Assembly: GCA_037178855.1 (NCBI GenBank)
Contig: JASJZC010000005.1
Coordinates: 5,704,001 to 5,768,000, forward strand
DNA from: Oscheius sp. JU75
Lineage: Eukaryota > Nematoda > Chromadorea > Rhabditida > Rhabditidae
DNA length: 64,000 nt
Reading direction: 5' to 3'
Every line of letters begins with the position of its first letter. The stretch's first letter is position 1. Under the pieces are notes generated by a model. The model was not told the origin of the DNA. It searched no databases and worked only from the letters and a program-made list of their open reading frames with translations. Both the position numbers and the translations under genes were made by a program. Positions 1-10,778 of the stretch are shown one piece after another.

Positions 1-1643
1 GGATCTTCCTCTTGGAGCGGAGAATTATCCTCGATTTCCACGTCCTCTGCACATGCACATTTTCTAATTAGAGAATACCTTCACTCACCTTCCTCGGCAA
101 TAGCCACTCTGCTACTTCCCAGACTACTGGAAGAGTCGGAATCCGACCGATTCGGACGGGACATCATTTAGAAATATAAGAGCTATTTGACTAGATTGGT
201 GCACAATGACTTGACGTCACGCGGACACGAGAAATGGTAGTCGTTTAGGCAGGTTCCGGCAGTCGCAATTGCGTCCGCTGTTTGAAAACACCTTAGTTGT
301 TAGTAACGTAGTTCCTGAACTTCTTTTTGAGTAAATTTTGACGGAAAAAGTGTTTGTAGAACCATGGACAAAGTCTACTTTTTCTTATAGTACAGAGCTG
401 AGTTTTTCAAGCCTATATACTGGAAGTCTAGCGATTTCGGCGCTCCTTATTTATTCCCGAGAGGTCATTTTTCTAAGTTTGTTAAGTCTTTTGACGCTTT
501 GAACTGAAAATTGAGAAGAAACTGAATCTCGGAAGTAACAGTAGAGATCAGAGCAATCCAAGAACCTAGTATCAAGTAGTAGACCATGAAAATCAATATG
601 ATCTGCTCATTCTGATCCATTCCTAATGTGCGACTGTCTTTTCAAAATAAAGTCATTACGTAGAGTATCCAGAAGAGCTGTCCTTTCCCAGGTACGTACT
701 GGCAGTGGGTTATTAACGGCTTGTCTAGACAGCAAGTCGCCTCTTGAAGAGAGTCTCACAGTAAGCGTTAGTGTAATCGTCTAACCTCTGAAGATTTCTT
801 TTTTGTGGCTTTTTCTGCAGGAGCAGGTGTCACGCAGCTGGTCCCTTCGTTCACATTTGTACGGTCTGCATTCAATGAAAACCGATTGGATCAATTGATT
901 TCCGGAGCATAATCTTTTTATAGAATTTTGTAGCTGTTCTGACTAGACAGTAGTCAACAACGGCGAGTATTGCAAAATAACAGTCGTAAGCACTAAATTT
1001 TGATTCTTTGATTCGTACCCAAATGATCAAACGGACTGAATTCAATGGTTTGTATACATAGTTACACCTCCTTAGCTAGTTTTTCCCGGTCAACATGTTT
1101 CGCAAGAAGACGGATCAGACATATGAACGGTCTTTCCTCATGGTCTTTACCAACTCCCTATTCCTATATCCTCTCTGACTTTCTCGATTCTTCTCTATGG
1201 TCAGCTAACCCTTCCTTGTCTTATCTCCAGCATGGGTTCAGAATAAAGTCGACAGCCTCTCTCAGTTTAGTCCTTCTGACTTGTATTTATCTGACACTAC
1301 CATTTGTTCAATCCGATACCGGATTTCTGGATCGATTGACCCTGTCCCCTGTCCACCTTCCCTCTTCAATAAGCTCCTCCCCTTCGCAGAGTCCACTGAA
1401 CTGTCCCCATCACTCATTCCCTTATCTCCTTTGATCTCACTGTTGTTCTCCGTCTCGAATACCTGATCGATTTTCTGATGGCATCATGCTCATCGCTTTC
1501 CCTGTCTGCGTCGCGTTCCCTCCCAAAAAAATTTTTAGCCGCGTCTCGACCATTCAATTGTCTTATCGCGCTGACCGCTGCTTATCGCTTTCCATAAACT
1601 AGCACCTCTTGCTCTTTTTTTATGCAATACCAGTCTTTCAGTA
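1..1643. other. No gene recognised; upstream flank of GMP reductase
   Basis: No exon with a recognisable domain or a convincing chain of splice sites was found. An open frame at 1045-1434 is low-complexity Ser/Leu-rich and lacks family signatures. The last 150 bases are pyrimidine-rich and presumably hold the promoter and 5' UTR of the GMP reductase gene, but no TATA box is obvious. Confidence 0.5.
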
Positions 1644-3441
1644 ATGCCTCGCATCGAGACCGAACCGAAGCTCGACTTCAAGGATGTCCTCATCCGTCCG
1701 AAGAGGTCGACTTTGAAAAGTCGAGCCGATGTCGACCTGGTTCGCGAGTACACCTTCCGCAACTCTAAGAAGAGCTACACCGGAGTGCCTGTCATGTCTT
1801 CCAACATGGACACTACCGGTACCTTCGAGATGGCCACAGCTCTGGCTGCCAACAAGATGTTCACCTGCATTCACAAGCATTACACTGTGAGTTTACGGAG
1901 AGTATTGGAACTGTCAGGGGGCCTTCTCGGAGTTAGTCAGCGCGAGACAGATGAATGGGCTGGGGAAAGGACTCATTGTGAGTCAGGTTGGGAGAGAGAC
2001 GAGGGTTCTAAACAGAACAGATGGAAGCTTTTTGGAGTAATTGGGTATACCGTACCTTTATACCTTGAGAGACGTGAAGCTTACTTGTGTGCTGTCTAAA
2101 AGAGAACATTACATCCATTTTTGGGCTAAGGGCGCACCAACTCCTATCCATCGGCTGTTTTCTCTGAGTGTGTATCGAGTAAAGTTGGTGTCTCTTTAAA
2201 CTTGAAGATTACAGTACTTTTGCTTAATCTTGGACTAAACGTTAGAGACTGAATGAGGACTGACTGTCGAAGAGATCAGACTTCAATACAGAACAGTCGG
2301 AAGTTTCCTGAACACTTCTTATAGCGTTCAGGAAACTTTCGAATAGACCGGAGTGGTCAAATGAACTTGAACTCACTGAACACCCCATATTTCAGGTGGA
2401 CGAGTGGAAGAACTTCACCGACTCGAACAAGGACACCGATGTTCTCTGTCACACTGCCGTCTCTTCCGGCATCTCTTCGGCCGACTGGAAGAAACTTCAG
2501 GAGATTCTTGACGTCGTTCCTTGCGAGTACATCTGCGTCGATGTGGCCAACGGCTACAGCGAGACCTTTGTGAACTTCATTCGTCAGTGTCGCGAGAAGT
2601 ATGATCGCCACACAATCATTGCCGGAAATGTCGTAACTGGAGAGATGGTCGAGGAGCTCGTGATCACTGGAGCCGACATCATCAAGATCGGAATCGGACC
2701 GGGGTCCGTCTGCACCACCAGAAAGAAGACAGGAGTCGGATATCCTCAGCTGAGCGCTGTAAGTTGAGACTATAGTAGTCAACTGCTGAGAGTCAACGAA
2801 AGACACTATTCGACCAGGCAAGAGATGACCGGCTTGAGAGAGGTCCCCAAAGTCGCAAATTTGCACACTAGCTATTTCTGGATCACAGCATGATCTCTCC
2901 TACCAGTTGCAAAGAATGTAAACCATCCAAACTCTCTGTTCCAGGTCCTTGAATGCGCCGACGCGGCCCATGGTCTGAACGGACACGTGATTAGTGACGG
3001 AGGCTGTACTAACCCGGGAGATGTGGCCAAGGCTTTCGGAGCAGGTGCTGACTTTGTCATGTTGGGCGGTATGATGGCCGGCCACGATCAGAGCGGCGGA
3101 GAGCTGATCGAACGCGACGGAAAGAAGTACAAGCTCTTCTACGGAATGAGCTCCGACACCGCCATGATCAAACACGTTGGGGCTGTTGCCGAATACCGTG
3201 CCAGTGAGGGCAAGACCATCCAGATGCCTTATAGGTTTGCTCTCCGTGTTCCCTTTTCTAACTTTATTTTAGGGGCGACGTGAACACGACCATCTACGAC
3301 ATCCTCGGAGGAATCCGCTCCGCCTGTACCTATACCGGTTCGGCCAAACTCAAGGAGCTCTCGAAGCGCACCACCTTCGTCCGTGTCACCCAGCAGACAA
3401 ACGACATGTACAACTTCTGCGAGGTCAACACTTCGCGTTAG
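1644..3441 (+). CDS. GMPR: GMP reductase, four exons
   Basis: Converts GMP to IMP with NADPH in purine salvage; cytosolic. Exons 1644-1886, 2396-2758, 2945-3234 and 3273-3441 join in frame to a 354-residue protein (the human enzyme is 345). It starts [20 protein letters not shown], the family N-terminus, which fixes the start codon. The catalytic loop GPGSVCTTR places the active Cys near residue 187. [29 protein letters not shown] and YRASEGKT are the conserved (beta/alpha)8 barrel phosphate- and purine-binding segments. Introns are 509, 186 and 38 nt, the first two in phase 0. The stop is TAG after an EVNTSR tail. Nothing is missing relative to the family. Expression signals are not obvious. 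Very confident in function; the exon 3/4 join is supported by PYRGDVNT reading through. Confidence 0.96.
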
Positions 3442-4048
3442 AGAAGACAGCCCAGGTTCCGAAAGATTCATAATCATCCTGATGTCACTTCTGTTCTTCC
3501 TCCATTCCATAACACACCTCTTGTTGTAACTCTTTGAGATGAATGTTAGACAGAAAGTTTTTTGATCAAACATCGCAAGACTCTAAAACTGGGCGTCTAT
3601 TCCTAGAGTCATTTTCTACGTGTTTACCAAGCTCGATGAACCGAAGCTGTTTACCGCATTGGGTGTTGGTACAGATTCGGTCACTATATAGACATATCCA
3701 GTTGGTAGCAAACGAGGAATTTGAAGGATCCCCGACTACAGAGCTACAGTTTTGAGGATAAGTAAATAGCGTGCTAGAGATGAACAGTAAGACAATGAGA
3801 TTCTCCACAATTCCCATTTGTCAGAGTATGTCAGATGAACTCTGAAGCCGAGAAGGAAATACAGAAGACAAATCTGCTCTGCCACTTTGCTAGCGAATTG
3901 CCCAATTTCAAGAGATCGACAGCCGGCTAAATCATTGGGAACATCTTCAGTTGGAAGACACTCTGCCAGTACATAATCCTTAAAACGACCAGTTTCATCC
4001 TTTTTCTCCTCCTCACCACCCACAGAGTTGATCTCTTTTTTCCTTCCA
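3442..4048. other. Spacer between GMP reductase and micropeptide gene
   Basis: The GMP reductase 3' UTR lies here. Open frames of about 100 codons on the minus strand (3566-4059) have no recognisable domain and lack clean start or splice context, so they are not called as genes. Confidence 0.4.
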
Positions 4049-4218
4049 ATGGTCTCCAAAGAAGACCGGGCCTATATTTGTTTCTTTCTAGCCCTGGCCA
4101 CTCTTGTATGTTGTTCTACTTCTCCGCGAAAATCTCTTTCCAGGCCACTTTTCTAGCTTTCTGGGTAGCCGGCTTCACTGTTCTGGACAATCTCTGGCCG
4201 TGGCCCGGCCCACCTTGA
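4049..4218 (+). CDS. Putative 43-aa single-pass membrane micropeptide, two exons
   Basis: Two exons, 4049-4105 and 4144-4218, flank a 38-nt intron with a GTATGT donor and TTTCCAG acceptor. That is the same length as the last intron of the neighbouring GMP reductase gene. The joined frame gives 43 residues: a short charged N-terminus (MVSKEDRAY), about 25 hydrophobic residues forming one transmembrane span across the splice junction, then a Trp/Pro-rich tail (NLWPWPGPP) and TGA. The splice falls in phase 0. A GATAAA polyA-like hexamer overlaps the stop. It resembles small integral membrane peptides in size only; no family is recognised. The call rests on splice quality and on the uninterrupted hydrophobic span. 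It could instead be chance or one end of a longer transcript. Confidence 0.5.
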
Positions 4219-4347
4219 TAAATGTGTTTATTTTCGAAATAGAGATCACAGCGTGTTCACCAATATCATACATAAAAGAAAGCTCTCTTTGTATTTTTTG
4301 ATCTAGAGGAATGTTGTCATGGTTTGAGGGTCAAAGAGGGTACCGGT

Positions 4348-7300
4348 TTAGACGATGCTGACCATGGGAGCTCGTTCGTACAGATTCTGATGGAGCTGGA
4401 GATAGCAGTCCGAATGCATGCTACCGTTACTTCCAGCATCACTGTGCTTTGCAGTTTCGGCAACATGATCCAGAAGGGCTCTGGAGATGTCTCTCTTCCT
4501 CTCCAGCGAGTTGCAAGAGGACGCTCCTTCAGGCTTCTCGCTGTGAAAGCGAGCTCGGAAGACATAGCCGATAAATATGACGAGCAGAATGTCAAAGAGG
4601 ATCTGGGCTATCGGCAGAATCACGGAGACCTGAAGGTAGGTTCCTCGGAGGAAGAACAGAACGATGACTGAGGCTAGGGCGAAGGTCTGAAAAGAATAGA
4701 GATAAAGATTGGTATTGATTTCTTGTCAGTGGCTTTTGTATAGAACAACTGACCAGATTGAGGTCTTGATCAGAGACGGGCGAAATGCGAAATATGCGGA
4801 TGCCATTTTGGTTTTGGAGTGCGCACCAGCTCCTATAACATAAAGTTGCGTATCGACAAATTACCGTAGTCAGTTTTGATACGCAACTTGAATATTATAC
4901 GAGTTGGTGCACAATTCAAAGTCAAAATGGCACCTCCTTGTACTCAGCATTAGGCCCGTCTCCGGGCTTGAACCGAACTTGACAGAGCAGCTAGACTGAA
5001 GACTCACAAGGCTTTAGACTAACACGGTTCTTCGTTCTCCCTGGTGGACTGATGATCTCTCGGAGGGAGGTCATCAGTCCACCAGGGAGAAAAAAAAAAC
5101 GAAGAACCGTGTTTTCCGTACTGACACTTCGTCTAAGAGTTCGTGACGGGACCAGAGAATCTGTCATATTCAATCTTGGTTTGTGGAGGAGGCAGCCTAA
5201 TTACCTGGTTTGTCAACACCCTTTCCCGATTTCTTCTAAACAAACTGTCAACTACCAATCGACCTGGGCGCGACCCAAACCTAAAGACTTACCATGAGGA
5301 TAGAGACAAAACTGGCAGTGATAGCCGGTCCCAGAGCCATGTTTCTGTCAGAACTTCCGCGGTTCCGGTACCTGAAGAGGATCAGTAGGCAGAACAGTAA
5401 TTGTACCTACCTCGGTCCAGTGCTGGTCAGAGTATTCCATGCCGCGTAGATCATCGCCAGGGAGAAGAAGAGAACCGAGGGGAAGAGGTAGTTAGCGAGG
5501 AAGAGCCAGTCGACCCGTTGAAAAAGTCTGCAACCTCCAATATTCCACTCAAATCTAAAGACGCACCTGTCAAAGTCATGGAAATCTTCAGAGAAGTAGT
5601 AAGTTGTGAAGGTCAGTATCCCTGGGAGTGCTAAAGAGACAAATTCCCCTGTTCTACAAGTGGACCAACTCAAAGCTAGACTGAAGACTGACAAGGCTTT
5701 TGAACAACACGGTTCTTCGTTCTTCGTCCTCTCTGGTGGACTGATGATCTCGCGGAGGGAGGTCAGGACCAAGAATAGGGAAGCGGAGAGGGAGAGGACA
5801 CAGAACTGGATAGTCAGTTGGAGCACGGGAGCCACGTCGAACGGATCTCCGACCTGAATCTACCTGTTTTGTAATAGGAAGTAAGGTTACCTGTGGGGCT
5901 AGGAGCATGACGAAGTGGGCAATATTCAGAGCAAAGATAACGAAAAGAAAGGCTAGCAACGGGAAGTCGATTGTTTGACTCTTTTGTATCGCGGCGATGA
6001 ACAGCATTATGAGAGAGATGACAAGTGAGATGAGAGTAGTGACTACAGGAATTAGAGTGGAGATGTCCTTGAAGTAGTCCTGTTCCGAGGCAAAGTAGCG
6101 TTCCTGGAATCAAGTTTCTTTTGAAACATCAAGTATCGTTTCACTCCCAGATTTTCTAGCGACTTTTGTTCCTCTAGCACTGTCTCAGTTGTCACTGTGA
6201 CCCTGCTACTGTTTGACTTCCTGCACTTCAGCTTCTAGGCACGTTGAACTTGTTCCAACAAACTGATCCTATTTCCAAAGCTATCCCAGATGTTGTGTCA
6301 TGTCAAGGAGAAAAGTTGTCACTCTGGGAGTCTCCCGAGCTGACTAACCCAATCACTCCACGCTCCAGGTACACTACTTCAAACTTCATAGACGGACTTG
6401 AGTTGGTTTCAAAATGAAGATATTAGCCTACCGGTAAAAGACTGAAGACTCCCAGATGGCTTGTCTCACAGCGAACGAATCCATGATAGTTGGCGTCGAT
6501 CCGTCTGATTCCCTTGGTCGACCAACCATTCTCGATAGCATCGTAGAAGACACAGGTGTAGTTTTCAGCCTGGTCTTTGGGCTTGAGAAGGACTGTGAGT
6601 CGACTGAACTGGACTGCTTCCTCGGAATCGACTTCCAGAGACAGGACGGGGCTTCTGAAAGAGATGAATGACTCAGATCGGGCTTTTTGACTCACGTCTG
6701 GTCGACTATGTCAAAGAGAGTGGCATTGGTCATACAGGTGGCTCTGACCACTTGGTTTGGATCCACTTTTGGCAAGTTCAGTCGACACCTCGTCCCTACA
6801 GCCGTATCCACTGGATCTTGGAACTTATGCCAAGTGACTGTCTTCAAGATGAGTCCATGGTCCGGTGAGGCTATCGTGAACGGAATTGGTAGTCGTCTCC
6901 CCATCTCCTCGACCGAGTCCCACAGATCTGCCTTTGCCAATGAGGCGTTCCCTTGGAGTGTTTCAATGTTCAGAGCCAGAATCGTTTCCAGGACTCTCGC
7001 GACATTCTCCGCAATCTTTTGATCGAAATGAGCCGGTCCCGAGCTGTTCTTCGCGAAGGCCGGCACGTCCAAGAGCTCTCGGACGAATCTGAACAAACTG
7101 TTTTCAGCAGTGAGACCACTTCAAATACTTTGCTACGGTGTGAACTGTTGACACGGTGTTGGCGTTCCCCGCAAAAGTCCCGAGCATGCCCAGGTGTGTG
7201 AGTACGGAGGTCTGAAAAAGTAAATGGATAACAGCTGCCTAAAGTCGTTTGTGGCGCACCATCCTCACGGTCATAAATCGACCCCGATGGCTATTGTTCT

Positions 7301-10300
7301 TCCTCAACTAGACTAATAGGTCCGAACACCTGGATCCCCAAGCATCACATTCGATTCTCGTAATGTCATTTCGAAACTGACCTGCTGCTTGCACTTCTCG
7401 TGTTCCTTTGGACGTGCCCACAGCGCTCGCTTACTCGTCTTGTCCCAAATACAGCTCCGCTCGAGAAACTGATTTTCCTTCGGATGATTGTAGGGGCAGT
7501 CCATCTTCAGGGTTATGTTACTGTCGGTGTCGGGCCAGTCAAGTCCTCCATAGCCGTCGACTGTCTTCTCCGAGAAGCAGCGGGCTGAAAATGAGAGTAT
7601 TGGGTTTGAATCAAATACTGTCTGTCTACAAAACGGCTTTTCTTTCTTGACTGGTGTTCACGACTACGCACGTGAACTGGACTTTACAGTCTGCCTAACT
7701 GCGTTTGAATTCCATGGGTGAGAGTATCTGTGGGAGAGTCAGTAACTTAATAGTTCCAACAGAAGGCGCCGCTCCAAGTCCTAAGATCTAATTCAGAAAC
7801 GCAGTGACTACCATCATCTCTACGCAATCTGATTTCTTTGCTCTTTCTACTGTTTTACTAAAAAATCATGCAAATTCAGAAAAAATGATTGATAGAGACA
7901 GTTAACCAGCATCACATCTGTTTGTAGTTAGAGTTCCATTCTTACTGTCCATCCGCTCTCCCACTCAAGGTCTCCTTATGTTTGTGTGTCGGCTCAATTA
8001 AATGAATCTAAAGGGGCTCAGGACGCTTCCGTCTCCGAAAGCTGTCAAGATGACCAAATTAGCATATTTGGCGGTGTGTTGCGGCAACCCTTAATGGCAC
8101 AGCGCAAATGACGGATTGCGACGACTCCATCTGGCACACTGTCCAAGCTAGTCAAATTACGTTCACCCCATGTGAAAAGTAACTGACCGACAGTCTCGCA
8201 TCCAATTCCCGTGAAACCGGCGAAGCAGATGCAATGGGCACCGTCGTTGTCCGAATACTGCTCTACCCGGTTGAAGGTACCATAGTAGCAAAGAGGAATA
8301 CCGCCACGACCACATTCTCCGGGACAGTCCAGGCCTGAACTTGGCCCTTTCTTGGGAATAGGAAATGACTCACTGTTATGAAAGATCTGGAAGGCTTTCC
8401 ATTCTGACGGGGTCGAACCATGAACATCTATGGCAACGACTTGGTAGGAGAAGTTGCCGGCAGGGTTGATAGAGAGCTGAAAAACTTATGTTTCCAGCAC
8501 AGAGAGTGATTTACCCGAGTCAGAGCAGATGTCTTCCGACCCTCGTACTCCTCCTCATGTATTGGCGTTTCTCCCTTCCTCACCATCAGTCGGAAACGAT
8601 TCGCGTGACCGTATTCGGGGACATCCCACTCGAAGATCTGGTAGCTGGGAGTGGCCACATTGACATGTAGCTCGCGGACCTCTGAAAACTTTTAATTCGG
8701 GTAGAGTTACTTTGGTAGAGGGAGAGAAGCTGACGCCCCACTAGAAAGCGTTGTCCAGAACATAACTTGACAAACTCTAGTTAGAAAATTTTTGCATTCA
8801 AACTGGAAAAGAACTGGAAAAGAAAGGACTAAAAGTATCGCTAATCAGGAACCCAAAGCCTGTCAACTCTAATCTTCCAGAAAGATATAAATAGTCAGCT
8901 CCGAGGCCAGAGAGCCATTCGGAAGGAACTCTCGCCCCTGGACAAGATGGCCGACAAGAGTTGCTACGCCGGCGCTGGTGGTTACGGAAGCGGATTCATG
9001 GGAGGAGCCTCAAGCAGCAACTACGCCAGAGAAGAATACGCCTGGACACGCGAGGACTTCGGAGCTGCCAAGACCAACCAGACTCCCGCTGCTGCTGGTA
9101 CTGCTTCTGCTGCTGCCCCTGCAAACAACCCGCCCGGAGTCTTCAAGCCCCGCACCGATCAGTCCTGCTACCTTGGACCTAACTGAATAAAGGTCTTGGA
9201 GACATCTGTGTTCTTTATCTTGTGTTACTTAGGAGGAGTTCCCTCTGGAAAGTCTTCTTGTGGCTCTACTTGAATGCTGCTGCCGTTGACTGGAGGAAGG
9301 AGCTGTTCATATAGCACCAACCGTGGACTCTCAACCTCTCCGCTCTTCTCGGACGCTCTGTTCTACGACGACTTCTTGGATTACCATCAACAACAGAAGA
9401 CCGACAACTACCGGAAGCTGTGCTGCTCGAAGATGTAGCTGTACTTGGGGGACCAGATGGTCTACTAATGACAATGTAGTTTTCAACAATTGTCAGCATG
9501 AAAGAGATCTCTGGCTACCGGCAGCTGCCGATTGAAGAAGTGGCTCTACTTGAAGGAATACCGTGTCAAACGCCTGTCCGCTCTACCGAACTGAAATTGA
9601 ACGGGCGGACGTGTGATCTGTCTCGTGGCTTTACCCGAAGGAAGATAACGAAGGGCAGCAAACCGATCCAATAGAAGAAGTTCGTCTGCTGGACCCGTAT
9701 TTGAAGAGAGCCTCGTTTCCCCTTCCTCCTCTTCACCCAATATTTCTTCTCTTCCTCTCTTTCCCCCCTTCGAAAAGACTTCTGATTACAACCATTACGT
9801 CTACTCTACGCGATGTCAGTATCTAATTGAGTATTCCCCAGACTCGTTCTTTTCCTTTCTCCCAAAACATACCTGATATCGTAACAGGAACAATAGTCAC
9901 ATTGGCAATCGAATGTAACTGCGGACTGCCGTAGTCGATGGCCAGAACCTGGCTTCTGATCGGCTTGTACGGTATCAGATTTCCAAGCTCTTGGTCAAGA
10001 ACAACTCGACCATCAGCGGCCACAGTGAACAGTTCTTGCGGTTCGGTGAACGAGAGCTGTCTCTCAGAGTTGTAGATGACTGGATCCTGATCGGTTACCT
10101 GAGCTCTAGATTGGAGAAAGGAAAAGCGACAAAGCCTACGTCTAGCTTGGTTACCAGAGAACCGATAGTCAGTCCAATGGGGACGTAGAGCGTGTAGTCC
10201 ATTTTTCCAAATGTTGGAGGGTAGTGGTTCCTGTGAGAGACGTGGACTCGGAACTCCAAGAGATGCATTTTGTTTCCGGCGCAGAGTCTGGAATCAGAAT

Positions 10301-10778
10301 GAGAGTGTCTTCGATTTCTTTGGTTCAGACTAGTAAACAGCTACTGTTTGCCAGCACCAAAGGACAGAATAGTAGCATATAGCTTCACATGGTCAGATTC
10401 TGTGATGGACAAACTTGATTAGGATGGAGACATATTGTGGACGAGTATGAGGTAGAAGACGGGGATAATGACTCACAGATGAAGTGTGCCCATCAGATCC
10501 GGACCATTTCTCGACTCTGTCACTTGACTCGTCGTGTAGAAGGCATTCTTCGCCGATTTGAACTCGAGCCAGCCGATCTCCGTGTCCAGTTGACCATAGC
10601 AACTCTTCAAATTCTCCATCCTTCTCTGGAAGGAGACTCCCATGGTCAGACGCGTCCCCTTCTCGGCGCCTTCATGAATCCGAAGGTCGTAGACTTCTGA
10701 ACACCAAATGTGAAAGTGTGAAGACAAAAAGTTACCTTCAGAGAAGACGACGGGTAGTGAAAGCAGAAGCCAGATCAT
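4348..10778 (-). CDS. Adhesion-GPCR-like receptor (cadherin-like/FN3/EGF/HRM/GAIN-GPS/7TM), 16 exons
   Basis: Exons (high to low): 10736-10778, 10477-10696, 10140-10287, 9873-10098, 8515-8681, 8374-8476, 8188-8334, 7382-7584, 7129-7211, 6696-7088, 6432-6654, 5891-6103, 5567-5853, 5411-5527, 5293-5371, 4348-4686. All phases agree and give 996 residues. Order: signal peptide 1-14; cadherin-like region to about 212 (LDVTDQDPVIY; AIDYGSP); FN3-like 213-302; six-Cys EGF 303-350; HRM-like Cys/Trp module 352-447; GAIN 447-640; GPS 612-650; seven hydrophobic spans 653-940; 60-residue tail. The GPS keeps CVFY and HLGVF but lacks the second and fourth Cys and the Ser/Thr after HL. Most introns are about 38-41 nt; intron 4 hosts an antisense gene and intron 15 two hairpins. 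Likely a plasma-membrane adhesion or signalling receptor; ligand unknown. Exon 9's donor and the acceptor of exon 10 have one alternative. Confidence 0.85.
4801..4930. repeat. 130-bp palindrome (MITE-like) in receptor intron 15
   Basis: The sequence opens with TGCCATTTTGG and closes with its inverse, CAAAATGGCA. The arms are about 50 bp and include GCACCAGCTCCTAT opposite ATACGAGTTGGTGC and AGTTGCGTATC opposite GATACGCAACT. A fragment with the core GCGCACCAACTCCTAT also occurs at about 2131-2148 in GMP reductase intron 1, so this is probably a dispersed miniature inverted-repeat element. Confidence 0.75.
4989..5113. repeat. Partial exon duplicate folded into a hairpin, in receptor intron 15
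   Basis: Positions 4989-5072 are a diverged direct copy of 5674-5765, which lies in exon 13 of the receptor. The end of that copy (5021-5056) is then repeated in inverted orientation at 5071-5113, separated by an A-run. The transcript would form a near-perfect hairpin of about 35 bp with a loop of about 15 nt. Confidence 0.8.
5674..5765. repeat. Exonic copy of the intron-15 repeat
   Basis: This is the receptor exon 13 segment encoding part of the loop after the third membrane span. It begins AGCTAGACTGAAGACTGACA and matches 4989-5072 over most of its length. The open frame continues through it, so it is currently part of the coding exon. Confidence 0.75.
8886..8893 (+). promoter_or_regulatory. 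TATA box of the 79-aa gene, copy A
   Basis: TATAAATA lies 61 nt upstream of the ATG and is conserved exactly in the inverted copy at 20935-20942. Confidence 0.7.
8947..9186 (+). CDS. 79-aa Gly/Ala/Ser-rich protein, copy A, nested in receptor intron 4
   Basis: A single-exon gene on the strand opposite the surrounding receptor. The 79-residue product has no signal peptide or membrane span. It begins MADKSCYAGAGGYGSGF and ends TDQSCYLGPN, so a D-[KQ]-S-C-Y-x-G motif with one Cys stands at each end. The middle is a low-complexity Ala/Pro/Thr stretch after an aromatic/acidic segment (EEYAWTREDFGAA). Its own TATA box is upstream, and the TGA stop overlaps an AATAAA polyadenylation signal (9186-9191). 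A second copy with one visible amino-acid change (Ala to Thr before Arg-Glu-Glu) lies inverted at 20642-20881. Conservation of frame between the copies argues that it is a real gene. Function unknown. Confidence 0.8.
   Translation: MADKSCYAGAGGYGSGFMGGASSSNYAREEYAWTREDFGAAKTNQTPAAAGTASAAAPANNPPGVFKPRTDQSCYLGPN

Larger units (their letters stand above)
8701..9302. repeat. Copy A of a 0.6-kb inverted duplication
   Basis: Matches the reverse complement of about 20527-21112 with few substitutions and a small internal insertion (a repeated CTGGAAAAGAA near 8815). It covers promoter, gene and 3' flank of the 79-aa gene. The left edge lies only about 20 nt from receptor exon 5, whose acceptor is at 8682-8684. 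Confidence 0.9.

Noticed and set aside
1045-1434. 129-codon open frame
   Set aside because: Low-complexity Ser/Leu composition, no domain, no splice chain, no promoter.
5654-5744. Possible extra intron in receptor exon 13 removing the repeat segment
   Set aside because: The TTCAG acceptor needs phase 2, but all nearby GT donors are phase 0 or give early stops. The uninterrupted exon stays open.
9266-9740. Minus-strand open frames in receptor intron 4
   Set aside because: They have no splice phase compatible with exons 4 and 5. Exon 4 (phase 1) joins exon 5 directly to give the FN3-like domain.
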